Shown here piece after piece: positions 23,811 to 31,505 of a stretch of DNA of 64,000 nt. Each line of letters begins with the position of its first letter. The first letter of the stretch is position 1. The translations under genes were made by a program, and so were the position numbers. Source of the stretch: Streptomyces sp. HUAS YS2 (GTDB taxonomy: Bacteria; Actinomycetota; Actinomycetes; Streptomycetales; Streptomycetaceae); the NCBI RefSeq assembly GCF_033343995.1, contig NZ_CP137573.1, positions 4,683,001 to 4,747,000 on the forward strand. The letters run 5' to 3'. The notes under the pieces are model-generated. The model searched no databases and was not told where the DNA came from. It worked only from the letters and a program-made list of their open reading frames with translations.

Positions 23811-25439
23811 TCAGGGCGTGGGTGCGGGCCTGGTGCCCAGCACGACCGTGAACGTCGTGCCCTTCCCGACCGTGCTGCGCACGTCGATCGTGCCCTGGTG
23901 GTCCGTCACGATCTGGCGGGCGATGGACAGGCCCAGGCCGCTGCCGCCGGTCGCCCGGCCGCGGGACGGGTCCGCGCGCCAGAAGCGGTCGAAGAGGTGT
24001 GGCAGGTCCTCGGCCGGTATGCCCTTGCCGGTGTCCCGCACCTCGACGACGGCGAGTTCGGCGCGGGCGTCCAGGGCGAGCGTCACCCGGCCGCCGGGCG
24101 CGGTGGCGCGCAGCGCGTTGCCGACCAGGTTGCCGACGACCTGGCGCAGCCGGTCCGCGTCGGCGGTCACGTACACCGGCTGCGGGGCCTCCACCTCCAG
24201 CGCGACCCGGGCGTTCTCGGCCTGGGCGCGGTGCGCGGTGCGGGCGGCCTCGAGGAGTTCGCGCAGGTCGACCTCGGAGCGGTGGTAGGTGAGCGCGCCG
24301 GCCTCGGCGAGGGCGAGGTCCTGGAGGTCGTCGACGATCCGCTGCTGGAGCAGCGCCTCCTCGTGGAGCGAGTCGAGCAGTTCGGGCGTCGGCTCGACGA
24401 CGCCGTCCCGCAGGGCCTCCAGATAGCCGCGAAGGTTGGCGAGCGGGGTGCGCAGTTCGTGGGCGATGTCGCCGGTGAGGCGGCGCTGGCGCTCCTCGCC
24501 GGCCCGGATCGAGTCGGCCATGCGGTTGAAGGCGGCGCCGAGCTGGGCGATCTCGTCGCGCCCGGAGACCGGTACGCGCCGTTCCAGGTCGCCCTCGCCG
24601 AGCCCTTCGGCGGCGAGCGTCATGGCCCGTACGGGGCGCAGCACGGCGCGGCTGAGGAGCAGCGCGCCGAGGACGGCGGCGAGCGCGACGCCGATCGCGA
24701 CGGCGACCGTGGGCGCGGCGGCGAGGGTGGGCGGGGACTCGTCCCGGTAGCCGAGCCGGACTTCGAGGCGGGGCGGGGAGACGGCGGCGACGCGCTCGTT
24801 GAAGACCCGCTGGAGGCAGGGGGCGGGGGTCGCGGCGGTCTCGCAGACACGGAGCGCGTCGATGTCCGGCTGCTCCGGCGGGGTCGCGCGTTCCTTCTGT
24901 CGGGTGCAGTGCGCGGGCGCCCGTTCCGCGGTGACGACGGGGATGCCGAGGTCGTCCGGCCGGGTCGTCATGGCGACTCCCGCCCGGGTCAGGCAGGCCG
25001 CGTAGGCGGCTGAGGCGCGGTAGGTGGACACCCCCAGGCTCACCCGCTTCACGGACAGGCGCGGGAGTTGGCCCTCGGGGATCCGCAGGGCGGGGCGGGG
25101 GTCGACCAGGACCGGGAGCTGGCCGCCGAGCGGGCGCGCCGTGCGGCCGGCGAGGGTGTCGGAGTCGGCGAGCAGGATGCCGGTCTCGGTGGCGACGCGG
25201 ATGCGTTGCCCGGTGGTCTCCGAGAGGTTTCCGACGGCGGGCCCGAGGCCGTCCCAGGTGGCGTGCTCGAGTCCGTACGTCCGCAGCTCGGCGGTGATCC
25301 GGGAGAGCTCCGCCTGCCCGGCCGCGACGGTCTCCCGGACCTGTCGGTTCGCCTGGCGCAGGGTCAGCCAGGCGGTGGCGGCCGTCGCGGTCAGGGCCAC
25401 CAGCATGAGCAGGCCGAGCACCCGCAGCCGGAAGCTCAT
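23811..25439 (-). CDS. Membrane sensor histidine kinase
   Basis: 542 aa. TM1 is at about 6-27, an extracytoplasmic sensor domain covers 28-237 and TM2 is at about 242-263. HAMP (about 264-317, LRPVRAMTLAAEGLGEGDLERRVPVSGRDEIAQLGAAFNRM), HisKA with H327 in GDIAHELRTPLANLRGYLEAL, and HATPase_c with N-box GNLVGNALRATAPGG, G1 VRDTGKGIP, F-box HLFDRFWRAD and G2 GGSGLGLSIARQI follow. The sensor domain has four cysteines (C149, C178, C199, C208), which could form two disulfides outside the cell; its ligand is unknown. It is encoded on the opposite strand to the adjacent regulator, an arrangement that prevents simple co-transcription. Confidence 0.92.
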   Translation of the reverse strand: MSFRLRVLGLLMLVALTATAATAWLTLRQANRQVRETVAAGQAELSRITAELRTYGLEHATWDGLGPAVGNLSETTGQRIRVATETGILLADSDTLAGRTARPLGGQLPVLVDPRPALRIPEGQLPRLSVKRVSLGVSTYRASAAYAACLTRAGVAMTTRPDDLGIPVVTAERAPAHCTRQKERATPPEQPDIDALRVCETAATPAPCLQRVFNERVAAVSPPRLEVRLGYRDESPPTLAAAPTVAVAIGVALAAVLGALLLSRAVLRPVRAMTLAAEGLGEGDLERRVPVSGRDEIAQLGAAFNRMADSIRAGEERQRRLTGDIAHELRTPLANLRGYLEALRDGVVEPTPELLDSLHEEALLQQRIVDDLQDLALAEAGALTYHRSEVDLRELLEAARTAHRAQAENARVALEVEAPQPVYVTADADRLRQVVGNLVGNALRATAPGGRVTLALDARAELAVVEVRDTGKGIPAEDLPHLFDRFWRADPSRGRATGGSGLGLSIARQIVTDHQGTIDVRSTVGKGTTFTVVLGTRPAPTP

Positions 25440-25788
25440 CGTCGGCCGCCCGGCCGCCGCTTCGGGGCATGTGCGTTCAACGGGACTCCTTCGCTGGGGT
25501 CTTCCAAATTACGGGAGCGCGGGTGGGGTGCGGGTCCCTGATCCACAAGAGGGCTGCGTCGGCCAGTTCGTCACAGGAGTGGCGGATTTTCACTTGAGAA
25601 ACTTTCGGCCCCACAGGCGCGGAAAGCGGTCACTACATTGCGGAATGATTTCTTCAGCACCGTCGGCGGGTGATCGTACTTACGCCGCTCGTGCCCCGGT
25701 GGGGTGCGAAGGCCGCTGTTTCCCTTCGGGTTCTGTCTCACGTTCCCGGAATGCAGCGCTGACGACACGACACTATTGGGGGTTTCAC
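25440..25788. promoter_or_regulatory. Intergenic region, kinase and SH3-like gene promoters
   Basis: 349 bp with no supported gene. It contains upstream sequence of the kinase (minus) and of the first SH3-like gene (plus). The part from 25570 to 25790 is AT-rich (GATTTTCACTTGAGAAACTT near 25582, CGGAATGATTTCTTCAGCAC near 25640) and is the likely promoter of the secreted protein. No known operator was recognised. Confidence 0.45.
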
Positions 25789-26145
25789 ATGAAGCGTCGA
25801 CTCGCAGCGATCCTTCCCGCCGTCGCCATGGCCGCCCTGGCCGTTCCGATGGTCACCGCCACCCCGGCCGCGGCCCACGCCGCCTGTGGCACGTCCGTGG
25901 CCGACAAGGACGGTGGCTCCTGGGGCAAGTGGGCCAACGGCGCCAACGAGCGCAGCGGCTCCAGCACCGGCTGCACCATCAAGGGTGTCGCCTACAACAC
26001 CCAGTCGCTCGACTACCACTGCTACACGTGGGGCAACGACGGCCACTCCTGGACCTTCGTGCGCAACGACTCGACCGGCGTGACCGGTTGGATCCGCGAC
26101 GACCTGCTGAGCAACGGCGGCAGCTACGTCCACTGCGGCTTCTGA
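25789..26145 (+). CDS. Small secreted SH3-like domain protein, copy 1
   Basis: 118 aa from ATG at 25789 with GGGGG upstream. A Sec signal peptide (KRRLAAILPAVAMAALAVPMVTATPAAAHA) is followed by a mature domain of about 88 residues: WGKWANGANERSGSSTGCTIKGVAYNTQSLDYHCYTWGNDGHSWTFVRNDSTGVTGWIRDDLLS. The R-S-G-S-S...G-x-A...W-x-x-V/L-R-x-D-x-T-G-x-x-GW-x-R/D-D-x-L pattern is that of bacterial SH3 domains, which often bind cell wall. Four cysteines may form two disulfides. It is a near-twin of the next gene. The function is unknown to me; a wall-associated or secreted structural role is an inference. Confidence 0.82.
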   Translation: MKRRLAAILPAVAMAALAVPMVTATPAAAHAACGTSVADKDGGSWGKWANGANERSGSSTGCTIKGVAYNTQSLDYHCYTWGNDGHSWTFVRNDSTGVTGWIRDDLLSNGGSYVHCGF

Positions 26146-26183
26146 TCCTGCCGCAGCAGGCGTGAGCACGACCGAGTGAGGAG

Positions 26184-26215
26184 CGTCGGGGGTGGTCTCG
26201 GGACCGCCCCCGACG
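26184..26215 (+). terminator. Hairpin between the two SH3-like genes
   Basis: CGTCGGGGG (26184-26192) pairs with CCCCCGACG (26207-26215), and the inner GGTC/GACC extends the stem around TCGG. It lies 39 bp after copy 1 and 46 bp before copy 2, so it may end transcription or set the ratio of the two products. Confidence 0.65.
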
Positions 26216-26260
26216 TGTGTGAAGCACCAGCCCCATGAACCACACCGACAGGAGTTCTTC

Positions 26261-26617
26261 ATGAAGCGCCGACTCGCCGCGGTCCTTCCCGCCGTCGCCA
26301 TGGCCGCCCTCGCCGTCCCGATGACGTCCGCCACCCCCGCCTTCGCCGCGGCGCCGTGCGGCAAGACCGCCCCGGACCTCGACGGCCGGGCGTGGAACAA
26401 GACGGCCAACGGGGCCAACATGCGCAGCGGTTCGAGCACCAGCTGCACCATCCTGGGCGTGGCCTACAACACCCAGGCGCTGGACTACCACTGCTTCACC
26501 CGTGACGCCAGCGGCCAGTCGTGGACGTACCTGCGGAACGACGCGACCGGCAAGTACGGCTGGGTCCGCGACGACCTGCTGAGCGACTACGGCTCCTCGT
26601 TCAACTGCAACTTCTGA
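26261..26617 (+). CDS. Small secreted SH3-like domain protein, copy 2
   Basis: 118 aa from ATG at 26261 (ACAGGAG 6 nt upstream). It has the same length as copy 1 and an almost identical signal peptide (KRRLAAVLPAVAMAALAVPMTSATPAFAA). The mature part keeps NGANMRSGSSTSCTILGVAYNTQALDYHCF, SWTYLRNDATGKYGWVRDDLLS and the four cysteine positions. Differences cluster before the domain and at the extreme C-terminus. Retention of all structural residues indicates that both copies are functional rather than one being a decaying duplicate. Confidence 0.82.
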   Translation: MKRRLAAVLPAVAMAALAVPMTSATPAFAAAPCGKTAPDLDGRAWNKTANGANMRSGSSTSCTILGVAYNTQALDYHCFTRDASGQSWTYLRNDATGKYGWVRDDLLSDYGSSFNCNF

Positions 26618-26628
26618 TCCACCTCGCG

Positions 26629-26664
26629 GAGGCGCTGTCCGGCTCATGTGCCGGACAGCGCCTC
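26629..26664. terminator. Bidirectional terminator at the permease stop
   Basis: GAGGCGCTGTCCGGC (26629-26643) pairs perfectly with GCCGGACAGCGCCTC (26650-26664) around a 6-nt loop that contains the permease stop codon (26644-26646). It serves the convergent SH3-like gene and the ABC operon. Confidence 0.85.
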
Positions 26665-27948
26665 TGTCGGTGCCAGCCGGCTCGCCCGGACCGCCGGGTA
26701 GAGGCCCGCGATCATGCCGATGACCAGGGTCGAGCCGATGCCGGCCGCGCTGGCCCAGACCGGGACGACCGTCGGCCAGTCGCGACTGACCGCGTAGCCC
26801 GCCGTGATCAGCGTCCCGAGCACGGTCCCGCCGAGGCCGCCGATCAGCGACAGCAGCAGCGACTCGGTGACGAACTGCCCGCGGATCTGGCCGCGGGTGG
26901 CGCCCAGGGCCCGGCGCAGCCCGATCTCGGGCCGGCGCTCGAGGACCGAGATGACCATGGTGTTGCCGACGCCGACCCCGCCGACCAGGAGCGCCACGCC
27001 GCCGAGGCCGAGCAGCAGGCCGGTGAGCGTCGACTCGGTGGCCTCGCGGGCCGCCAGCGCGTCCGAGGGGCGCGAGACCTGTACCTCGCCCGGCTTCTGC
27101 GGGTACGCGGTCGCCGCGAGCACCGAGCGGACCGAGCCGACCTCACTGTCCTCGGCGCGGACGTAGACCGTCGACGGATGGCCGTCGAAGCGGAGGTAGG
27201 TCTTCGCGGCCGGCCAGCCGACGAGTGCGGCGCTGTCCAGCTCCGGCGCCAGCGGTACGGGATCGAGGACTCCGATCAGGGAGAACCAGCGCCCCTTGAT
27301 CCAGACGCGGGTGCCGGGGGTGTACAGGTCGAGCCGCTGGGCGGCGGTCGCCCCGAGCACGACGGCCGGATAGGTCTCCGTCGCGGCGTCCAGCCAGCGG
27401 CCCTTGCGGATCTGCCCGCCGACGGCCGGCAGCAGGTCGGAACCCGCCGCGAGGACGTCGAGGGAACCGGTCCGTCCCACCGCGATGCGGTCGTTGCGGT
27501 AGATGTTGGCTCCGGTGGCCCCGGTGGCGGCGACCTGCCGCACCGGCGGCACGCGGTCGATCATCGCGACGGACTCGGCCGGGAGCTTGGCCTTCTCGCC
27601 GCCGAGCGACTCGCCGGGCGCGACGCGCAGCAGGTTGGTGCCGAGGGCGTCGAGCCGGCGGTCCACCTCCGCCTGGCCCGAGCCGGAGATGCCGACCACT
27701 GCGATCATCGCGGCCACGCCGATGGCGATGCCGAGCGCGGAGAGGAAGACCCGCAGGGGCCGGGTCCGCAGGCCCGTGCCGCCGAGCCGTACGACGTCGG
27801 CGGGGCCGAGGCGCGCGGCACGGAGTTGCGACCTCGGGGGCGGGGCGTTCTCCGGCCGGGCGGGCCCGTTCGTCACCGCACGGATCTGTACCGTCTCGGG
27901 GTCCGGACCCCGTTCGCGGCGGGGGGAGTTCGTCGTGCCGTCCGTCAC
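26644..27948 (-). CDS. MacB/FtsX-type ABC transporter permease
   Basis: 434 aa. It has the four-TM architecture of MacB-like permeases: TM1 after a cytoplasmic start (LRTRPLRVFLSALGIAIGVAAMIAVVGISGSG), a large extracytoplasmic MacB_PCD domain (about 90-300) and three C-terminal helices with GLLLGLGGVALLVGGVGVGNTMVISVLERRPEIGLRRALGATRGQIRGQFVTESLLLSLIGG, the canonical FtsX signature. It works with the adjacent ATPase and adapter to move substrates such as peptides, lipids or antibiotics across the envelope by mechanotransmission. It overlaps the ATPase gene by 4 bp and is the last gene of a four-gene operon. Confidence 0.9.
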   Translation of the reverse strand: MTDGTTNSPRRERGPDPETVQIRAVTNGPARPENAPPPRSQLRAARLGPADVVRLGGTGLRTRPLRVFLSALGIAIGVAAMIAVVGISGSGQAEVDRRLDALGTNLLRVAPGESLGGEKAKLPAESVAMIDRVPPVRQVAATGATGANIYRNDRIAVGRTGSLDVLAAGSDLLPAVGGQIRKGRWLDAATETYPAVVLGATAAQRLDLYTPGTRVWIKGRWFSLIGVLDPVPLAPELDSAALVGWPAAKTYLRFDGHPSTVYVRAEDSEVGSVRSVLAATAYPQKPGEVQVSRPSDALAAREATESTLTGLLLGLGGVALLVGGVGVGNTMVISVLERRPEIGLRRALGATRGQIRGQFVTESLLLSLIGGLGGTVLGTLITAGYAVSRDWPTVVPVWASAAGIGSTLVIGMIAGLYPAVRASRLAPTEALSGT

Positions 27949-28655
27949 CGGGGCGCCCCGATCGTCGTGCTCTGCGCGGTGTCGGCGACCAGGCGGCCGT
28001 CGCGCATCTCGATGCGGCGCGGCAGTTCGGCGGCGATCTCACGGTCGTGGGTGATGACGACGACGGTCGTGCCGGCGGCGTTCAGTTCCCGCAGCAGGGT
28101 CAGCACGGCCGCGCCCGACGCCGAGTCGAGGTTGCCGGTCGGCTCGTCGGCCAGCAGGACGGACGGCTCGCCGACCACCGCGCGGGCCACCGCGACGCGC
28201 TGGCGCTCGCCGCCGGAGAGCTGGTGCGGCAGGTGGTGGACGCGGTGGCTGAGCCCGACCCGCTCCAGCGCCGCCGCCGCCTTCGCGCGGCGGCGGCGCA
28301 TCGGCACGCCCGCGTAGAGGAGGCCGTCCGCCACCGAGTCGAGGACGGGGACGCCGACCGCGAGGTGGAACTGCTGGAAGACGAAGCCGATCCGGGTGGC
28401 CCGCAGGGCGGACACCTCACGGTCCGACAGGGTCGCCACGTCGTGTCCGTCGACCAGGACCCGGCCGGCGGAGGGGCGGTCGAGGCTGCCCATGAGGTTG
28501 AGCATGCTCGACTTGCCCGATCCCGACGGTCCCACGATCGCCACCAGTTCGCCCCGCTCGATGCGCAGGCTCACGTCCCGGACCGCCGCCACGCCTCCGG
28601 GGTACGTCTTGGAGACCGCGTCGAACTCCACGACCGCCGCCGTGCCGCCGCTCAC
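27945..28655 (-). CDS. ABC transporter ATP-binding protein (MacB/LolD type)
   Basis: 236 aa. Complete nucleotide-binding domain: Walker A GPSGSGKSS (about 40-48), Q-loop FVFQQFHL, signature LSGGERQRVAVARAV, Walker B VLLADEPTGNLDS and H-loop VVVITHDREIA. This sequence type belongs to the MacB/LolD/FtsE class, which drives FtsX-like permeases. It overlaps both neighbours by 4 bp, so translation of adapter, ATPase and permease should be coupled. Confidence 0.93.
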   Translation of the reverse strand: MSGGTAAVVEFDAVSKTYPGGVAAVRDVSLRIERGELVAIVGPSGSGKSSMLNLMGSLDRPSAGRVLVDGHDVATLSDREVSALRATRIGFVFQQFHLAVGVPVLDSVADGLLYAGVPMRRRRAKAAAALERVGLSHRVHHLPHQLSGGERQRVAVARAVVGEPSVLLADEPTGNLDSASGAAVLTLLRELNAAGTTVVVITHDREIAAELPRRIEMRDGRLVADTAQSTTIGAPR

Positions 28656-29926
28656 TCGGGGATCCTCACCTTCATGCCCGCGCGGACCGCGGGGCCGCTC
28701 ACCTCCACGTTGCCGTCGGCGAACAGGCCCGTCTTCACGGCGACGAACTCGCCCTTCTCGGTCTCCAGTCCGTGTCCGCCCTCGGCGAGCGCGACCAGCG
28801 CGGAGACGGGGACCGCGAGGACGTCCGTGACCTCACGGCCCACGTACTCGACCGTCACCGGGCCGCTCTCCAACTGCCCCACGGCGTTCTGGTCCTTGAG
28901 CGTGATGGTCACGGGGACGGTGGCGGGCTGTTCCGAGCTGCCCTGGCCGCCGCCCTCGGCGGTGGTCGCCTGCTTGCCGATCGACGCCACCACGCCCGGT
29001 ACGGGGTTGCCGTTGGGCAGCTTGACCGTGACCTTCGCGCCGCGCACGGCCCAGGAGGCATCCGCGGCGGAGGCGTTGACGGTCACCTTCCGGGCGGTGC
29101 CGGTGTAGGTGAGGGTGTTCTCCCCGACCGCCGAGCCGAGCCGGGCGCCGGGCTGCCCGATCCGTACCCGGCCCGCGGAGTAGATGACGTCGCCCACGCC
29201 GACCGTGCCGGTCTGGGCCAGCCCGAGCGACTTCTGCCAGCGCTTGACGGCGTCGGCGGTTCCGCCGGTGAACTTCTCGTCCACCGTGAAGCCGGTGTAG
29301 CCCAGGGCGGCCAGGTTGGACTCGAACTGCATGACGTCCATGCCCCGCATCTCGCGCGGCGTCTGCGCCCGGCCGCCGTTCCCTCCGGTTCCGGCGCCCC
29401 CCGGCGCCGGTGCCCCTGAGGGGTTCGGGGACTTGCCGTTGCCCGTGTCCGGCTGCTCGCCGCCCGCGTCCGGCTCCTGCTCCGGTCCCTGCTCCGGTTC
29501 CTGAGGGGTGAGCCCGAGAGCGCGGTACATCGGCAGGGAGCCGTACATGAGGATCACCGGCCGGTCGTCGACCCGGAGCAGCTCGTGGCCGCGGTCGACG
29601 GTGGCGCCGGTCTCGGGCAGCCAGGTCACGGTGCCCTGCGCCTTGACCGGCAGCGGGATCTCCGTGCCGTAGCCCAACTGTCCGTCCACCATGGTGCGTT
29701 CGGTCAGCGTCGTGCGGGTCACCGGGACGACGGAGCCGGACCGTGGCGGGGCGCTCGGGCCCTCCTCCGGGCCGCCGCCGAGACCGAGCGCACCGACCAC
29801 GGCGACCGCCGCCACGACGACCACCGCGGCGGCGATCAGCGCCGTGCGCCGGCCCCGCCGGCCGCGGGGCGGCGGGGCGGGACGCGTCGCGGGCTCGTCA
29901 TCGATGTGCGTCACCGTGTCGGTCAT
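28652..29926 (-). CDS. HlyD/MacA-like efflux adapter with peptidoglycan-binding domain
   Basis: 424 aa. A cytoplasmic start of about 28 residues precedes one membrane anchor (TALIAAAVVVVAAVAVVGALGLGGG). The lipoyl/barrel part VTWLPETGATVDRGHELLRVDDRPVILMYG follows, then a Pro/Gly linker (about 140-190). A PG_binding_1-like domain comes next (DVMQFESNLAALGYTGFTVDEKFTGGTADAVKRWQKSLGL), and the beta-barrel and membrane-proximal parts at the end (VSALVALAEGGHGLETEKGEFVAVKTGLFADGNVEVSGPAVRAGMKVRIPE). In a monoderm such an adapter cannot reach an outer-membrane channel; the wall-binding module may tether the transporter to peptidoglycan. It lies between the lipoprotein and ATPase genes. Confidence 0.87.
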   Translation of the reverse strand: MTDTVTHIDDEPATRPAPPPRGRRGRRTALIAAAVVVVAAVAVVGALGLGGGPEEGPSAPPRSGSVVPVTRTTLTERTMVDGQLGYGTEIPLPVKAQGTVTWLPETGATVDRGHELLRVDDRPVILMYGSLPMYRALGLTPQEPEQGPEQEPDAGGEQPDTGNGKSPNPSGAPAPGGAGTGGNGGRAQTPREMRGMDVMQFESNLAALGYTGFTVDEKFTGGTADAVKRWQKSLGLAQTGTVGVGDVIYSAGRVRIGQPGARLGSAVGENTLTYTGTARKVTVNASAADASWAVRGAKVTVKLPNGNPVPGVVASIGKQATTAEGGGQGSSEQPATVPVTITLKDQNAVGQLESGPVTVEYVGREVTDVLAVPVSALVALAEGGHGLETEKGEFVAVKTGLFADGNVEVSGPAVRAGMKVRIPE

Positions 29927-29927
29927 G

Positions 29928-30533
29928 TCAGCCCTTGCCCGCCGGCGGGTTCACCGGGGCGCCGATGATGGGGGCGCAGGTGCGGGTCGCGCGCTTCGCA
30001 CCGGCCGAGGTCTGGTCCCACTCCGGGGCACCGGAGTTGTTGTCGCCGCCGTAGCCGTCGGGGCCCGGGTCGGGGAAGTCCGCGGCGCCGTTCTTCTGCA
30101 TGCAGGCCGCGTAGTCCCTCTTGATCTTGATCTGCTCGGGGGTGAGCTTGGGCCGGTTGGCGGCCTCGATGCTCTCCGGCAGGGCCACCTGGAGCTTCTG
30201 GCACTTCTCGCCGGCGGTCCGGAACTTCGGGTCCTTCTTCAGGGCGCGCAGGGCGGTGCCGTCGCTGCCGAAGTCGATGACGCCGTTCTCGTCGGGGTCG
30301 GGCATGTCCACGCCGCTGTCCCGCATGCACTTCACGTACGCCCGCTGGCCCTCCACGTACGCGGCGACGTCGTCCTTGCCGCCCGAGCCGCCCGGCGCCC
30401 CCGCTGACTTCGAGGCGCCGCCGCCGTTGGCCGTCGGCACCTTCCCGCCGCCCTCGTCGTCGCTGCCGCAGCCGGTCAGTGCGAAGGCCAGGACCGTCGC
30501 CGTGGCGGCCAGCAGTACCCGGTTCGTCCTCAT
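29928..30533 (-). CDS. Lipoprotein of unknown function, first gene of ABC efflux operon
   Basis: 201 aa. The lipobox LALTGC-type sequence FALTGC (C22) follows a hydrophobic signal peptide, so the protein is a membrane-anchored lipoprotein. A Gly/Ser linker leads into a domain with two similar halves: GQRAYVKCMRDSGVDMPDPDENG and IKRDYAACMQKNGAADFPDPGPDG, each with a C-M-R/Q-x-x-G-x-x-x-P-D-P motif, and further cysteines (C115, C185). The duplicated YxxCMxxxG motif may bind a ligand or heme-like group, but I know no function. It begins one base upstream of the adapter gene's start and leads the operon. Confidence 0.7.
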   Translation of the reverse strand: MRTNRVLLAATATVLAFALTGCGSDDEGGGKVPTANGGGASKSAGAPGGSGGKDDVAAYVEGQRAYVKCMRDSGVDMPDPDENGVIDFGSDGTALRALKKDPKFRTAGEKCQKLQVALPESIEAANRPKLTPEQIKIKRDYAACMQKNGAADFPDPGPDGYGGDNNSGAPEWDQTSAGAKRATRTCAPIIGAPVNPPAGKG

Positions 30534-30684
30534 CGGTTCTCCCGCTCGTCCTGTCGGGCCCGGTCGCGGGTGCGGCGGGCGGGACGACCGTAGGCCGCGG
30601 ACGATGAAGAACTTTTGAAGAACCTGTCAGACGATCATGCGATCCCCGCGAGTGGGCGGATCGCCGCGAGCGGGCCCGGTCCGG
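30534..30684 (-). promoter_or_regulatory. Promoter region of the ABC efflux operon
   Basis: 151 bp between the operon start and the merR stop codon. The stretch at 30600-30640 (GACGATGAAGAACTTTTGAA onward) is AT-rich and contains the direct repeat TGAAGAAC. It may carry a promoter and operator, but no consensus was recognised. Confidence 0.4.
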
Positions 30685-31371
30685 CTACTGCTCCCGCAGT
30701 CGCCGGTCCAGGGCCATCGAGAGTTCCGCGTCGACCACGCTCTTGGCGAGCGGGCGGAGCCTGTCGGCGTCCTTCTCGTCGGCGTGGGCGCGCAGCAACT
30801 CGGCGAAGAGTCCGGCGAGTTGGTCGGCGTGGGCGCGTACCTGACGTCCTGCCTCCAGGACCGCCGCGAGCGGGACGCCCTCCTTCACGAGGGCGGCCGA
30901 GACGTCGAGGAGCCGGCGGCTGATGTGGACGATCTCCTCGCCGTCGGTGGCGATGTAGCCGAGGTCGAGGGCGGCGGTCAGGTTCTCGGGCGTGACGTCG
31001 TCGGCGAAGTAGTCTGCGAGCTCCTGCGGGGTGAGCCGGACGGGCTCCTCCTCGGTCGGTTCGACCAGGCCGAGGACCTCGCTCACGTCGCGGCCGCTCT
31101 CGAAGGCGGTGTTGAGGTCGGCGATGCCGTTGAGGGTGTGGCCGCGTTCCAGGAGGGCGGCGATGGTGCGGAGCCGGGCCAGGTGGTGGTCGTCGTACCA
31201 GGCGATCCGGCCCTCCCGGCGGGGCGGCGGGATGAGGCCCCGTTCCCGGTAGAAGCGCAGGGTGCGCACGGTGATGCCGGCCGCCGCGGCCAGCTCCTCC
31301 ATGCGGTACTCGCGCCCGGTCTCCCGCTCGCCCGTACGCACGCCCGTTCGATCCCCGTTTCCGTCCGTCAC
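30685..31371 (-). CDS. MerR-family transcriptional regulator
   Basis: 228 aa. After about 20 polar residues the winged HTH begins: YRMEELAAAAGITVRTLRFYRERGLIPPPRREGRIAWYDDHHLARLRTIAALLERGHTLNGIADL, the MerR signature (residues 22-88). The C-terminal 120 residues form helices (LTPQELADYFADDVTPENLTAALDLGYI, LLRAHADEKDADRLRPLAKSVVDAELSMALDRRL) with no cysteine metal-binding pattern, so the effector is more likely organic than a metal. It is divergent from the Baeyer-Villiger monooxygenase operon and is its likely regulator, as MerR proteins usually control the adjacent divergent gene. Confidence 0.88.
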   Translation of the reverse strand: MTDGNGDRTGVRTGERETGREYRMEELAAAAGITVRTLRFYRERGLIPPPRREGRIAWYDDHHLARLRTIAALLERGHTLNGIADLNTAFESGRDVSEVLGLVEPTEEEPVRLTPQELADYFADDVTPENLTAALDLGYIATDGEEIVHISRRLLDVSAALVKEGVPLAAVLEAGRQVRAHADQLAGLFAELLRAHADEKDADRLRPLAKSVVDAELSMALDRRLREQ

Positions 31372-31419
31372 TCCGCCAGCCTATGTCGTACTGCCGGTAA
31401 CTTTCCTCGACCGGACCCC

Positions 31420-31431
31420 TACCGCTCGGTA
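31420..31431 (+). promoter_or_regulatory. Candidate MerR operator upstream of the monooxygenase operon
   Basis: TACCG-CT-CGGTA is a perfect 5-bp inverted repeat 75 bp before the monooxygenase start and 49 bp before the merR start. Its position suits a MerR site overlapping a divergent promoter, but the arms are short and no promoter hexamers with a 19-bp spacer could be fixed. Confidence 0.35.
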
Positions 31432-31505
31432 TGCAGGTGCTCTACTCTCCCGATTGTGCCAGTGATTGCTGGCAGGGTTGAGGTCGGTGCGCGGGAGGCG
31501 GCGGC

